Counted from the stretch's first letter, positions 43,248 to 53,188 are shown. The stretch: DNA of 64,000 bases from JAOZHU01 sp964632845 (GCA_964632845.1 CAZWDU010000009.1:1-64000); one strand, 5' to 3'. Notes: generated by a model from the letters alone, not told the origin. Program-made: numbers and translations.

Positions 43248-43664
43248 TTATTGTTCGCCCATGACTTGTATGATGAGGGTTCTCCTCCGCGGGTAAACGT
43301 CCGTTTCCACAAAAAGCAAAGATTGCCACGTTCCAAACGCTACTCGCCCGTCGATTACTGGCAATGTTTTGTCTGGCGGCAGCAGCAGTGAACGCAGATG
43401 TGCGTGAGCGTTAGACGGGTGCCTGTACGCTTGGTCCTTTGGCGCTATCGCTTCCAGCAACGCCTTGGTGTCTTCCAGCAAGCCATAGTCATTCTCTGTC
43501 AACACTAATATGCCTGTTGCGTGAGGCGCGAAAACGTGCACCATGCCGTTCTTGATGTTTGATTTAGTTACTGCATCTTGAATCAGGTCGGTTAGGTCTA
43601 TGAAGTCGATTTCGCCTTTTGTGGAGAAATTGTGGCTTGTGCTGACCACTTTGAAGTCTGGCAA
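43248..43664 (-). CDS. YjbQ/UPF0047 family protein
   Basis: 138 aa, TTG start. Seen: GMVHVFAPHATGILVLTEND, HPSNAHAHLRSLL and RVAFGTWQSLLFVETD, the conserved core with His and Glu that probably bind a metal. Members can rescue thiamine-phosphate synthesis in bacteria, but the physiological role is not settled. Stands alone. Confidence 0.88.
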   Translation of the reverse strand: MPDFKVVSTSHNFSTKGEIDFIDLTDLIQDAVTKSNIKNGMVHVFAPHATGILVLTENDYGLLEDTKALLEAIAPKDQAYRHPSNAHAHLRSLLLPPDKTLPVIDGRVAFGTWQSLLFVETDVYPRRRTLIIQVMGEQ

Positions 43665-43779
43665 TGCAAATAGCCCCGTGTTTTTTTATCTTGTCTTTCC
43701 TTCAAAAATGTTTCTGCAAAATTTGCCACTGTATATGGCGACTTTGCAGGGTTTATTTATGAAATTGCGGTTTTGGAGG

Positions 43780-43804
43780 GTGCTTGGTTGATGCTTTTGT
43801 ATAC
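43780..43804 (-). repeat. Dispersed GTATAC repeat, copy 3
   Basis: Minus strand GTATACAAAAGCATCAACC then AAGCAC, ~70 bases upstream of the nnr start. Confidence 0.75.
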
Positions 43805-43871
43805 CATTGCCTGTAACGCAAGGATAGGCTTATTTCTTATTGCAGAACATTAGATTACGTGAGGCACAAGT

Positions 43872-45422
43872 ATGCAACTGAAAAACGAGAACACCGGATA
43901 CATTTTGAGCAGGGATATGCGCGCCTTAGAAGTGAACGCGGAATACTTCGGAATCACGCTGCTCCAGCTAATGGAAAACGCGGGACGCAATGTAGCTACT
44001 GAGGTTGCTTCACGATTTCCGCGGAAGAAAAAAATCGTGGTTCTCTGCGGTTTAGGTGGAAACGGCGGCGACGGCTTTGTCGCTGCAAGGCACTTAGCAG
44101 CCATGGGCTATAAAGTGACAGTTATTCTTGCTGGAAAAAGCACGAATGTTACGCATTCCGCAGCGCTCCAGAACCTTTGTGCACTTCGAGCTTTAAACGA
44201 GAGCATTCCCTTTTACGAAGTTACTGACATCTCCGCGTTGCCCACTGTGGACGCGGACGTAGTTATTGATGCTTTGCTGGGAACAGGTACAAAAGGCAAA
44301 CTTAAAACGCCAATCGTGCAGTTGGTAGAGTACATTAATTCGCTGGGCGCTTTCAAACTTGCCGTGGATGCGCCCACAGGCATAGACTCGGACACAGGTG
44401 AAGTCTTAGGCACAGCAGTTGAGGCAAATGTCACAGTGACTTTTCACAAAGCAAAAGCAGGATTGGAAAAAGCCAAAAAACATGTAGGCGAACTAATCAT
44501 CACAAGCATAGGTTTGCCTGTGGAACTTGAAAGTTACGCGGGTCCAGGCGATGCCCAGTTACTCGCAAAACTTCGACTTCCACGTGCCCATAAAGGCGAT
44601 TTCGGGCGGTTGCTAGTTATCGGCGGCAGCGAAGTTTTTTCAGGCGCCCCCGCTCTGGTGGCGTTGGCTGCTCTGCGGACCGGCGTCGATATCGTGTATG
44701 TTGCGGCGCCAACGAAAACTGCCACGGCAATTTCCTCCATGTCGCCTGACCTGATAACCGTGAAGCTTGACGGCGAGCACTTGAACCCCCGCAACATGGC
44801 AGCGTTAAAGTCTTACGTGGAAATGGTTGATGCTGTTGTTTTAGGTCCCGGCGTTGGCTTGCACTCTGAAACCAAAGAATTCATTAAAGCCTGTGTTGCT
44901 GCTGTTGAAGACGCGGGTAAAGCTTTGCTTTTGGATGCTGATGGCTTAAAAGCCTTCGCAGACTTCAAAAAGCCTTTATGTGTTCCTTTTGTGCTTACGC
45001 CGCATGCTGGTGAGTACGCGTTGCTTGCTGGAGGAAAACTACCTGAAAACTTGGCGGAGAGAGTTTCAAAAGTGCAGCGGACAGCAATGGAATTAAATGC
45101 GGTAATTTTGTTGAAGGGTCAAGTGGATGTGATTTGTGATGGAAAACGGTTTAAACTGAACTTTACTGGCAATGCTGGCATGACTGTGGGCGGCACTGGT
45201 GATGTGCTCTCAGGTATTGTGGGCGCTTTTCTTGCGCAGAAGGCTGACGCTTTTGAGGCAGCAGTTGCAGGCGCTTTCGTTAACGGTGCAGCAGGCGATT
45301 TCGTGGTAGATGACATTGGCTACCATATGATGGCAACAGACATCATCAACTGGATTCCCAACGTTTTAAATGATCCTATGAGCCATGCGAAGGTGCGGCA
45401 AAACAGTGCAGGCAGCACCTAA
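43872..45422 (+). CDS. nnr: Bifunctional NAD(P)H-hydrate epimerase/dehydratase
   Basis: 516 aa. The N-terminal half (~1-215) is the YjeF_N epimerase (LMENAGRNVATEV, LCGLGGNGGDGFVAARHL, DAPTGIDSDTG). The C-terminal half (~225-510) is the ribokinase-like dehydratase (KGDFGRLLVIGGSEVFSGAP, LGPGVGLHS, LTPHAGEYALL, GNAGMTVGGTGDVLSG). It repairs damaged hydrated NADH and NADPH. It overlaps or abuts the following tsr3 gene by 17 bases. Confidence 0.93.
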   Translation: MQLKNENTGYILSRDMRALEVNAEYFGITLLQLMENAGRNVATEVASRFPRKKKIVVLCGLGGNGGDGFVAARHLAAMGYKVTVILAGKSTNVTHSAALQNLCALRALNESIPFYEVTDISALPTVDADVVIDALLGTGTKGKLKTPIVQLVEYINSLGAFKLAVDAPTGIDSDTGEVLGTAVEANVTVTFHKAKAGLEKAKKHVGELIITSIGLPVELESYAGPGDAQLLAKLRLPRAHKGDFGRLLVIGGSEVFSGAPALVALAALRTGVDIVYVAAPTKTATAISSMSPDLITVKLDGEHLNPRNMAALKSYVEMVDAVVLGPGVGLHSETKEFIKACVAAVEDAGKALLLDADGLKAFADFKKPLCVPFVLTPHAGEYALLAGGKLPENLAERVSKVQRTAMELNAVILLKGQVDVICDGKRFKLNFTGNAGMTVGGTGDVLSGIVGAFLAQKADAFEAAVAGAFVNGAAGDFVVDDIGYHMMATDIINWIPNVLNDPMSHAKVRQNSAGST

Positions 45423-45936
45423 GATAACCATTTATCATGCAGCGCAATGTGACCCGAAACGTTGCACAGCATTAAAGCTTAAGCGTCACGGCATGGCCAG
45501 ATTAGTGAACAAAACGCGGTTTTTGCCTAGACGCGCAATAGTTCTTAACCCTTTTTCGGAAATCGCTTTTTCGCCTGCTGACAGGCAACGCATTGCAGAC
45601 TTCGGTTTAGCTGCTTTGGACTGCAGTTGGGAGCACGCCCAGAAAGTGCTAGCAAAACAGGTAAGAGGGACTTCTCGCTGTTTACCCATCTTGATAGCGG
45701 GCAACCCTGTCAACTTCGGCAAAGCCACAAAACTGACTACTGTAGAAGCCTTAGCTGCGGCGCTTTACATCGCAGGTTTCAAGCAGGAATCCGCAAGCTT
45801 GCTGTCCATTTTCACATGGGGACACACTTTTCTAGAGCTAAATTCTGATTTGCTTGAGAATTACACGGCAGCACGGGACAGCGCGGATATAATAAAAATC
45901 CAAGCTAAAATTAGAGGAAGCAAAGACAGCACTTAG
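45406..45936 (+). CDS. tsr3: Tsr3-like rRNA aminocarboxypropyltransferase (DUF367)
   Basis: 176 aa from GTG 45406 (AAGGTG 9 bases upstream); ATG 45385 is an alternative. Seen: YHAAQCDPKRCTALKLKRHG, LNPFSEIAFSPAD, LDCSWEHAQKVL, RCLPILIAGNPVNFGK, and TVEALAAALYIAG. Yeast Tsr3 adds the acp group of a hypermodified small-subunit rRNA nucleotide using SAM; archaeal homologues are expected to do the equivalent in 16S rRNA. Confidence 0.88.
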   Translation: MQAAPKITIYHAAQCDPKRCTALKLKRHGMARLVNKTRFLPRRAIVLNPFSEIAFSPADRQRIADFGLAALDCSWEHAQKVLAKQVRGTSRCLPILIAGNPVNFGKATKLTTVEALAAALYIAGFKQESASLLSIFTWGHTFLELNSDLLENYTAARDSADIIKIQAKIRGSKDST

Positions 45937-45946
45937 CATGTTTTGA

Positions 45947-45973
45947 GTGTGTTTGGTTGATGCTTCTGTATAC
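45947..45973 (-). repeat. Dispersed GTATAC repeat, copy 4
   Basis: Minus strand GTATACAGAAGCATCAACC then AAACACAC, between the convergent tsr3 and lon genes; the rest of this 250-base gap holds nothing I can identify. Confidence 0.75.
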
Positions 45974-46188
45974 GAGCTTCTGAATGCTGCTTCTTAGTGA
46001 CTGTCAGTGACGGAGAAACAAATTTGTAGTATCAGTGCAACCAAATTCACCTAGCTATTATTTCGCCATGGCACAACGTTAAAAATTCACAAGCATTAGC
46101 CCTGTTCTGTGACAGCACTATTGCAGCTGCACCGCGAATAAGCCTGAAAAAAGCTTTTTTCAGCAACTTTTTTTGGTAGAGTGAAGAG

Positions 46189-48423
46189 TTATTGCCTGTT
46201 TTTTCGAACATGAACTCTGAGCAGGTTCTGCTCCACCAAGCATTCTTTCAAGTAGTCGTCGAGTGTAGCCGCGGGCACAACATCAATCGTGTAATCCTGC
46301 GCATTAATCGAGTGCTCATAGTTTTTCTGCGGAATAACCACTTTCTTGAAGCCCCATGCTTCAGCAGCTTTAATTTTTTCATGAATTCCACCGACAGCCG
46401 TGACATGAATTGCGTCGCTGACACTCAGGTTTATCTCACCCGTGACAGCTACATCCTGCCGTATCGGTTTACCCTCAATAAGCGAACACAGCAGAATCGC
46501 CATGGTCACACCCGCAGAAGGACCATCCACGCCGTAAGACTGTGCAAAATCAATATGCGTCAAATAATCCTGCGCTATGTCCGCACCGTATTTTTGGAGG
46601 ATGACGCTTCTGACTTTGGCGATGCTATCCGAAATAAAGTTCTGACCCTTAGCGATACCCGTTACTTTGTAATAGCCCCTAAGCGGTTGATCTCTTGGAA
46701 GCGCCGTCTTACGTACAAGCTGGGCTTTCACGCTGAGAACGCTACCTGTCATCTCGCCGCTGTACGGGTCATGCACCACAGCCAAACCATAAATCTGCCC
46801 AAGCTTCATGCCTTCAGGTTTTATGTCCAAAAGCTTGCCTCGCTCACTTATTTCATGCTCCAGCAACTGCTTCTGAATGGTCTTACAATGCTCGCTTAAA
46901 GCTTCGGCAACATGACGCCGCTCAACTACCTTGCAGTTTCCGTTCATAGCTAACGTTGCAGCCGTCTTAATTATCGAAATCAAAGGTCTAAAACGCGTCG
47001 TAAGCGCGTCCCGCTTGTTGCTACGCCGCCTGCCCTCGTCAACAATTTCGCTGCACGCACCCCGACTGAACGGCAGCAAATTAAACCGCTTAACCTCCTG
47101 CGCTATGAACTGCACGTACTTGCGCCTATTTTCCAGCGTGTTAGGCATGTCATTATTCATACGCACCACTTTGCCGTAGCCATAAATGCGATCCATGAGT
47201 GCAGGATGAATTTGACTTATACTGTCAAAGTTTCCCGCACCCACAAGAAACGTAATCGCTGGAACAGGCTCAGTTGAAACAGCCATCGCTGCAGTGTCTC
47301 CACCAGTCCACCTGCCCCGCAAAGTTATCGGCAACTGCCCATCTTCCAATACAGTTAACAGCGTAATAGCTTCCTCTGGATCTAAATTTTTAATTTCATC
47401 TATGTAAAGTATCCCAAGCGATGCTATATGCACATCGCCCGCAGTTACCCGCTGATGCTCAGGCGTCCCTAAGCCGCCAGTTTGAAACGGATCCCACGCT
47501 ACAGAACCAAAAAGCTGCGCGCTCCTATGCCCTGTGGCGTCTACAAAAGGCGCGTGCCCTGAACTGTTGTCCACGACAAGTTTTGGCACTTCAGTCTGCT
47601 GAGCACCCCCAACGCCGCGGAGATTGCCTAGTCCGCCCAAGCGTGAGAACCACCAGATAAAAATGCTGAAGAAAATGAGGCTGCCGCCTGGAATGAATGT
47701 CAACGGCACAAGGCTCACGAATTTACTGGTGAAGTAGTCTGCGAAACTGTTGCTGTAGAACGATTGCAATGCTTCGCCCAAGTAGTCTGGGTTTGCAGCC
47801 CAAGTTTGCCACGCTTGAACTAAGAAGAAGAAGCCTAACCCCATTAGGAACAAGCCTAGGCCAAGCATGAGTATTTGAATGGCTTTGAGCCCGATTTTGG
47901 TGGTGAACTTGCGCTTAAGTTCTTTCAGCTGTTCGGTGTGCAGAATTTTTTTTGCTTCTCCTGCCTTGTGGATGGACATGCGCGGTTGACTGGGCAAGGT
48001 TGGGTTTTTCCAGCAGATAACATCAAAAAGTTTTATGCCGTTTTCTTTGTAAACTTGAGTTAGTTTTTCTGATAGTGCTCTTCCCAGAAGGGATTTGCCT
48101 GTTCCAGGGTCGCCTAATAGCAGCAGATACGGTCCAGGGCTGATTACTGTTTTTGCTGAGGGTTTTTGCTCGTCGGGTTTGCTCCAGCGTGCGTACCATT
48201 GTGACTGTTCTAAATGTTTGAGTTTGTGAACCCACTCGTTCAGGCAGAGAAAGCTTTCGTTTAGTGCTTGGTCTTGGCCTATGACCCAGTTTATCATGTT
48301 GTCGTCCAAGGGGTAGCCTTCGGTGGTTTGAAATTTGCTCCAGTTCCACTTCACCTTTACAGTTCGCCCTTCCACGTCACGCGTAAGCGTTTCAGCGCCT
48401 TCTCCGAAGTGGTTAAAAGACAT
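46189..48423 (-). CDS. lonB: Archaeal membrane-anchored Lon protease (LonB)
   Basis: 744 aa, somewhat longer than many LonB proteins. Walker A LLLGDPGTGKSLL (~108), two membrane helices between Walker A and B (~185-205 and ~240-265), Walker B GILYIDEIKNLDPE (~345), and the protease domain with the Ser of DGPSAGVTMAI (~635) and Lys of GGIHEKIKAAEAWG (~682). It is the ATP-dependent protease of the inner membrane face. An unusually long gene-free region (1 kb) lies upstream. Confidence 0.92.
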   Translation of the reverse strand: MSFNHFGEGAETLTRDVEGRTVKVKWNWSKFQTTEGYPLDDNMINWVIGQDQALNESFLCLNEWVHKLKHLEQSQWYARWSKPDEQKPSAKTVISPGPYLLLLGDPGTGKSLLGRALSEKLTQVYKENGIKLFDVICWKNPTLPSQPRMSIHKAGEAKKILHTEQLKELKRKFTTKIGLKAIQILMLGLGLFLMGLGFFFLVQAWQTWAANPDYLGEALQSFYSNSFADYFTSKFVSLVPLTFIPGGSLIFFSIFIWWFSRLGGLGNLRGVGGAQQTEVPKLVVDNSSGHAPFVDATGHRSAQLFGSVAWDPFQTGGLGTPEHQRVTAGDVHIASLGILYIDEIKNLDPEEAITLLTVLEDGQLPITLRGRWTGGDTAAMAVSTEPVPAITFLVGAGNFDSISQIHPALMDRIYGYGKVVRMNNDMPNTLENRRKYVQFIAQEVKRFNLLPFSRGACSEIVDEGRRRSNKRDALTTRFRPLISIIKTAATLAMNGNCKVVERRHVAEALSEHCKTIQKQLLEHEISERGKLLDIKPEGMKLGQIYGLAVVHDPYSGEMTGSVLSVKAQLVRKTALPRDQPLRGYYKVTGIAKGQNFISDSIAKVRSVILQKYGADIAQDYLTHIDFAQSYGVDGPSAGVTMAILLCSLIEGKPIRQDVAVTGEINLSVSDAIHVTAVGGIHEKIKAAEAWGFKKVVIPQKNYEHSINAQDYTIDVVPAATLDDYLKECLVEQNLLRVHVRKNRQ

Positions 48424-49076
48424 GCCTTCTCCTCAATCCCGCTTAACTTTTTGTTTGTGTGCAATTAAAGAGCTATTTCAAAATTAGTAATATGCATCAA
48501 ACCGTACATAACGCGCCTCAGCAGCTCAGTTTAAAAACGGCTCTTCGTTAAACCTATTTCCACAGATAAGGCGCAAATAACAGTTATTTTTCGGTAAAAC
48601 CTGCCGTAATATTTTGTATGTAACCGAAAACAAACAAGCAAAAAACAAGCAATTTTTTTGTCACTACACCAAAATCAAAAAGCCTTGAAAAAGCCTTAAA
48701 CCGCTGAAACACCCCGTTTTGACCCGTTTCGTTCTGCGGTTAAGGCTTAACTATGGAGATAACCGTGACCTCATATAAAGACCGTTGAAAATCTCCATAC
48801 CAAGCACAATAGGCTGCTTTTCGAAGTTACTTCGAGCCTGAACGCCGTTTTCACAACTGTTGTCCTGCTTCCGCCTGAGTGCTGCTTGCGAAAAAACAGT
48901 GTAGTTGCCAGATGTGGAGTTTTGTCGGGTTATGTTGCATTGCTGTTCCACAACCGCCTTTTTGACAGCATGTCTTAATAGCGACAGGATGATTTGTGCT
49001 TGCGGTTATGTGCTACTGTACAGCCAGGTTGCTGCTGATTTTGGCACTGAGCGACAGTGACGACGGCTGAAACTAT

Positions 49077-49099
49077 GTGTTGTTGATGCTTCTGTATAC
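49077..49099 (-). repeat. Dispersed GTATAC repeat, copy 5
   Basis: Minus strand GTATACAGAAGCATCAAC then AACAC, and the match with copy 7 continues to ACA(T)AGTTTC. Confidence 0.75.
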
Positions 49100-49353
49100 C
49101 GCGTGGGCGTTGCGCGGTCTGCGCTTTCATGCCACGAGTGTTTTTGATTGGAAATTTGTGGTTGAACGGAGGCTTATTTTGGCTTGCTTTTTCTAAGCGC
49201 GTGGTTTGGTTGTACTTGGTATAGGCTAAACAGCACATAGTTTTAAGCTGGTAACGTTTTATTTTTCGTTCCAGGTGATTATAGTTATGTAAGTATTACT
49301 TGGTGCGATTATGCATCACTATTGCCCTCCAGACACAATCAGCACAAAACCGC

Positions 49354-49376
49354 GTATACAGAAACATCGCCGAAAC
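49354..49376 (+). repeat. Dispersed GTATAC repeat, copy 6 (variant)
   Basis: GTATACAGAAACATCGCC then GAAAC; shares the ATCGCCGAAACTT end with copy 8, forming a second subtype. Confidence 0.65.
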
Positions 49377-49455
49377 TTCCGTTTTTGACGCGCAGGCAAT
49401 AGTTTTATTTTCAGCCGTTAACCACAGTGACTAAGCAGCTGCTGAGGGAAACGTG

Positions 49456-49887
49456 ATGGTTAAGGAAATTGACAGGATCAGGCTTCGGCGGTGGCGCAAG
49501 AGAGGGTTCTACAGCGAGAACGTGCTCGTGAAGCTTCTGCAGAAACACGGGTACAACGCCGTGCGGATTCCAGTCAGCAATCCCAGTCTAAGCCCACTGC
49601 CCGACATCATGGCCCGCAAAGGTGAACATAGCTTCGCGTTTGAAGTTAAAAACTCCACTTACTACGCGTATTTTCCCAAGCAGCAAATTGACAAACTCTT
49701 CAGGTTTCTTAACGAGCTTATGCCTGGTGACGTAGCGCATAAACATGCGGTTGTCGCGGCGCATCTGGGCAAAAAGTGGCTCTTCAAAGAAATCAGTTGG
49801 ACAGACTGGGAGAAGGATAAGTTGCCTGATAAAGTCAGGCTTCTTAAGCGTGACCGAGGCAACCTGAACTTAGAAAAAAGCTATTAA
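49456..49887 (+). CDS. hjc: Holliday junction resolvase Hjc
   Basis: 143 aa from ATG 49456. The PD-(D/E)xK nuclease site is complete: RGFYSENVLVKLLQKHGY with the early Glu, LSPLPDIMARKG with the Asp, and FAFEVKNSTYYAYF with E-x-K. It cleaves four-way DNA junctions in recombination and repair. Length typical of archaeal Hjc with a slightly extended C-terminus. Confidence 0.92.
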   Translation: MVKEIDRIRLRRWRKRGFYSENVLVKLLQKHGYNAVRIPVSNPSLSPLPDIMARKGEHSFAFEVKNSTYYAYFPKQQIDKLFRFLNELMPGDVAHKHAVVAAHLGKKWLFKEISWTDWEKDKLPDKVRLLKRDRGNLNLEKSY

Positions 49888-49962
49888 GCCTCGCGGTAAG
49901 GAAATGTACCTCAACAATTAATAACCGAACCTATGCTTAAATGATTTAACAAGGCGAGGCTT

Positions 49963-50652
49963 ATGGTAAACAGTGATTTCGCGGTTTCAGCCCGTTCTTT
50001 ATGCAAAGCGTATGTAATAGGTGAGGCGGAAGTTGAGGTTCTGAAAGACGTAAGCTTTGACGTTGCCGTGGGCAAATTCGCGGTGGTTTGCGGTCCTTCA
50101 GGCGCGGGAAAAACCACGCTACTGAACATTATCAGCGGTATTGACAGACCTTCCAGGGGGGATATAACGGTTTTCGGTGAGGCTTTGGCGGATAAGGATG
50201 AGGATTTTTTGGCTGATTTCCGCTGCAATGACGTGGGGTTTGTTTTTCAGGCCTACAATTTGGTTTCTACTTTGACGGTGGCTGAGAATGTTGCGTTTCC
50301 CATGGAGTGGCAACGGAAGCCAGCTGAAGAGATTGAAGAACGCGTTGCACAACTGTTAGATGTTGTGGGTTTGCAGCATAGGGCAAGTCATTTTCCCGCT
50401 CAACTGAGCGGTGGGGAGCAGCAACGTGTTGCGTTTGCGCGTGCTTTGGCGAATGATCCGCGGTTGCTGCTTGCGGATGAGCCTACTGGGAACTTGGATG
50501 CTGAGAACGGCAAGAGGATTATTCAAATACTGCGGATGTTGAAGGCTGAGGGAAAAACGGTTATCGTTTCTACTCATGATACGCAGATAACGCGGTTTGC
50601 AGATCAAAAGTTGCTTTTGTCGAAGGGGCAAGTGACGAGCCAAGATGAGTGA
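49963..50652 (+). CDS. ABC transporter ATPase, MacB/LolD type
   Basis: 229 aa. Walker A CGPSGAGKTT (~47), FVFQAYNLVSTLTV, signature AQLSGGEQQRVAFARAL, Walker B LLLADEPTGNLD and STHDTQIT. The compact size and NL(V/I)STLTV motif place it with ATPases of FtsX-like permeases, the gene for which starts 8 bases before its end. Confidence 0.9.
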   Translation: MVNSDFAVSARSLCKAYVIGEAEVEVLKDVSFDVAVGKFAVVCGPSGAGKTTLLNIISGIDRPSRGDITVFGEALADKDEDFLADFRCNDVGFVFQAYNLVSTLTVAENVAFPMEWQRKPAEEIEERVAQLLDVVGLQHRASHFPAQLSGGEQQRVAFARALANDPRLLLADEPTGNLDAENGKRIIQILRMLKAEGKTVIVSTHDTQITRFADQKLLLSKGQVTSQDE

Positions 50653-52498
50653 TGCTTCTTTTTCGTTCAAGGACCTTTTGCGGAGGAAGTTTCAAACAGG
50701 CTTGATAATGGTTAGTTTAACATGCAGTGTTGCATCCACGTTGTTCCTTTTGCTTTTCAGCGAGCGCATCGGCTTCGGCATAACCGCAACGGCAGAAAAC
50801 GCTTTAACGCCGGGTTTATCGGTGGTTTTCTCGCAGTTTACGCTGTTTGTAGGCGTCTTGATTTTCACTGTGGGTGCAGTGGTGATTTCGTTTATTGTTT
50901 TTTTGATGATGGCACAAAGAACAAGAGACTTTGGGTTAATCAAAGCGGCTGGATGCCCCAACGGGCTTGTTTTCAGCTATTTTCTGACTGAACTATTGAC
51001 TGTGACGGCTATTTGCTGTATCTTAGGCGTAGCATTAGGCTTTGCAGCTGACACGCTTGTCGCCAACTTAAGCGGCTTTCAGGTATATCAGAAGCCGCCT
51101 AACTTGTGGTTTGCAGTGTTAGTTTTTGTCGCTTATTTTGTTCTTGCTTTAGTTTTTGGCATTAAGCCTATTTTGGATGCTGCGCGGTTGTCGCCGTTGA
51201 AGGCGCTTTCACCTATGCAGTATTTTGGCTTAGACTCAGGTAGCGGGCATAAAGCGTTGTCGCGGTCAGGGCTCACGTTTAGGATAGCGACGAGAAGTTT
51301 GGTTCGTCGGAAGTCAACAACTGTTCGTGTTGTGTTGCTGTTGTCGATAGTGTTTGTTTTGTTAACGGTGTCTGTTGCCGGAGGCATAATTGCTAATGAC
51401 ACTACGCGGGACTGGGTTGAGAAAGCTGCGGGTAAAGGTGCAATTGTGATAGCGCAGGAGCGCATGGCAGCTCAGTACAAGCTTTTGCTGTCCAAGTTTA
51501 TTGGAGCCAGTGAAACTGGTGAGTTTGACTATACTGATGATGCGCTTTCGATATCGGATGCTGTCCTTCAGCATTTAGATACATTGCAGGGCATTGCAGC
51601 TGTGGATGCGCGCCTTGTTTTGAAGGAGCATATTTATGAAGTGAGTAATTTCACGGTTGACCCTGAAACGTTGGCGACAATTCCTGTTGGTGACCGACGT
51701 GAAGGAGACGCATTGATTGTTGGTGTTGATCCTGAGAAAGTCACGGGTTCATGGTTCATGAAAGGACGATTTTTAACCACTGGGGACCATTTGGAAGCTG
51801 TGGTCGGTGATTCGTTGGCTCAGACAATGTTTGAGCAGCCGCTTGTTCAAAGCCTTAGAGGGAGAAACCAGACTTTCAGCGTGGTCGGTGTTTGCTTTGA
51901 CCCTGTGGACAACGGCAAAATCGTCTATGTTCCCATCAAAACATTACGAAATATCACGGGTGTAGCTGAACCTAACATCGTGTTTGTCCAATTGGACCCT
52001 TCCGTTGACCGTAAAGTGGTTTTGGCGCAGATAAAGAACGCGGTTAAAAGCGTGAATTCTGAGTTGACGGCTTTTGAGTTGGATGAAGTAACGGCGCAGA
52101 ATGTGGCGTTTCTCGCTTCTGCTTGGTCTACAGTGATGCTTTTGCCGTTGTTCACTTTAGCGTCAGCAGCCTTGTGCTTGATGGCGCATATTATGCTTGC
52201 TGTGGATGAGCAGCGGCAGGAGTTTGCGGTTTTGCGAGCTGTCGGAGCAAAACCAAAAACGGTTACGGCGATTCTTGCGGTTCAAAGCTTGATTGTTCTG
52301 CTTTCAAGCTGTGCCATAGGCATTTCGCTTGGAGTGATTATTACTTTGATGATTTTGGTGCCGCAGCCAGTGGTTACGGGCTTTACTGTTTTGGAAGTTT
52401 CAGGGTGGCTACTTGCAGCTTTAGCAGGCATGTTTCTCCTAAGCCTTTACCCTGCATTCAAATTTGCTAGGACACCACTTCTAAAAATCATGACTTAA
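50645..52498 (+). CDS. FtsX/MacB-like ABC permease
   Basis: 617 aa. Helices occur near the N-terminus (~15-35), in a group at ~58-180, at ~230-250, and in a C-terminal group (~495-610), with an extracytoplasmic domain at ~255-490. QRTRDFGLIKAAGCPNGLVF and EQRQEFAVLRAVGAKPKTV are the two FtsX-domain cytoplasmic motifs. Such pairs export lipoproteins, peptides or lipids or transmit force to outside enzymes; the substrate here is unknown. It ends convergently, overlapping the next gene by 18 bases. Confidence 0.85.
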   Translation: MSDASFSFKDLLRRKFQTGLIMVSLTCSVASTLFLLLFSERIGFGITATAENALTPGLSVVFSQFTLFVGVLIFTVGAVVISFIVFLMMAQRTRDFGLIKAAGCPNGLVFSYFLTELLTVTAICCILGVALGFAADTLVANLSGFQVYQKPPNLWFAVLVFVAYFVLALVFGIKPILDAARLSPLKALSPMQYFGLDSGSGHKALSRSGLTFRIATRSLVRRKSTTVRVVLLLSIVFVLLTVSVAGGIIANDTTRDWVEKAAGKGAIVIAQERMAAQYKLLLSKFIGASETGEFDYTDDALSISDAVLQHLDTLQGIAAVDARLVLKEHIYEVSNFTVDPETLATIPVGDRREGDALIVGVDPEKVTGSWFMKGRFLTTGDHLEAVVGDSLAQTMFEQPLVQSLRGRNQTFSVVGVCFDPVDNGKIVYVPIKTLRNITGVAEPNIVFVQLDPSVDRKVVLAQIKNAVKSVNSELTAFELDEVTAQNVAFLASAWSTVMLLPLFTLASAALCLMAHIMLAVDEQRQEFAVLRAVGAKPKTVTAILAVQSLIVLLSSCAIGISLGVIITLMILVPQPVVTGFTVLEVSGWLLAALAGMFLLSLYPAFKFARTPLLKIMT

Positions 52499-53188
52499 AT
52501 GATTAAACGTTTTCAGGAAATATTTTAACGATTCAGTATACGCAGGCAATTGACTTAGAAAATCTTGCAGTTGCAGCACAGGAACTATGGGAACTTTGTC
52601 GTAGAATTTGAAACTGACAGGCATCAGCGTCAATATGGCCGGTATAAACTTGGTTTTATTCCATTTTGTGCATTCAAGCTCAAGAGAAACATTGGGTAAT
52701 ACGTCTGCTAGTGCCCGCGTGCGTTCCACTTGAGCCTCAGTGATACGCCTTAACGCTGATGGTGATGTTCCACGTCGCCAGTGTTTGCAGTCAATGCAAA
52801 TGGCTACAGGCTTGCGGCAGCCAACTATGTCTATCTCCCATTTCCTCGCTGCATGCTTGAAACGCATGTTTTTCGCTACGCTGTAGCCGTTTTTTTCCAG
52901 TGCAACAGCAGATATGTCCTCGAACTCTTGCCAGCTAAGCATGTTGCTGACGTACTCCACATCAGCACCCATAGCCACAGCTTTAACGGCTAATTTTAGA
53001 CGACTGTAACTGTCCGCTTCAACTGTATCCTGATTCACATAAACAATGCCTTCGTTTTGCAGTTTTTCCAGCAAGTTCCTAACAATACCTGATGTGAGCT
53101 TCGCGTCTTTTTTGACATCTTCAAGTAAAACAGACCTATCTTTTGTCAATTTTAGAAGCGAAATTAACAAATCCCGCTCAACTATCAT
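52481..53188 (-). CDS. Winged-helix plus PD-(D/E)xK nuclease-like protein
   Basis: 235 aa. Residues ~1-60 look like a winged helix (LTSGIVRNLLEKLQNEGIVY). A restriction-endonuclease-like core follows: LSWQEFEDISAVALEKNGY, KWEIDIVGCRKPVAICIDCKHW with D and D-x-K catalytic pattern, as in Mrr-type enzymes. The C-terminal ~60 residues are unassigned. It has no partner methylase, so a restriction role is not supported; it may act in DNA repair or on mobile DNA. Confidence 0.75.
   Translation of the reverse strand: MIVERDLLISLLKLTKDRSVLLEDVKKDAKLTSGIVRNLLEKLQNEGIVYVNQDTVEADSYSRLKLAVKAVAMGADVEYVSNMLSWQEFEDISAVALEKNGYSVAKNMRFKHAARKWEIDIVGCRKPVAICIDCKHWRRGTSPSALRRITEAQVERTRALADVLPNVSLELECTKWNKTKFIPAILTLMPVSFKFYDKVPIVPVLQLQDFLSQLPAYTESLKYFLKTFNHLSHDF

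Larger units (their letters stand above)
48424..49455. other. 1-kb stretch without a convincing gene
   Basis: Two small minus-strand frames (48751-48951 and 48975-49238) have no protein-like pattern and I reject them. The region is AT-rich with runs such as TTTTTCGGTAAAACC. It holds two copies of the dispersed repeat (49077, 49354). A TATA-like TCTTTATATGAGG (minus, ~48769-48781) would drive either a long leader of lonB or a small RNA. Confidence 0.4.

Noticed and set aside
48751..49238. Two minus-strand frames of 66 and 87 codons in the gene-free region
   Set aside because: Their composition is Gln/Asn/Arg-heavy without hydrophobic pattern, and they have no start signals.
48424..49455. tRNA or RNase P RNA in the long gap
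   Set aside because: I looked for the T-loop GTTCRANNC pattern and for conserved RNase P RNA blocks and found neither.
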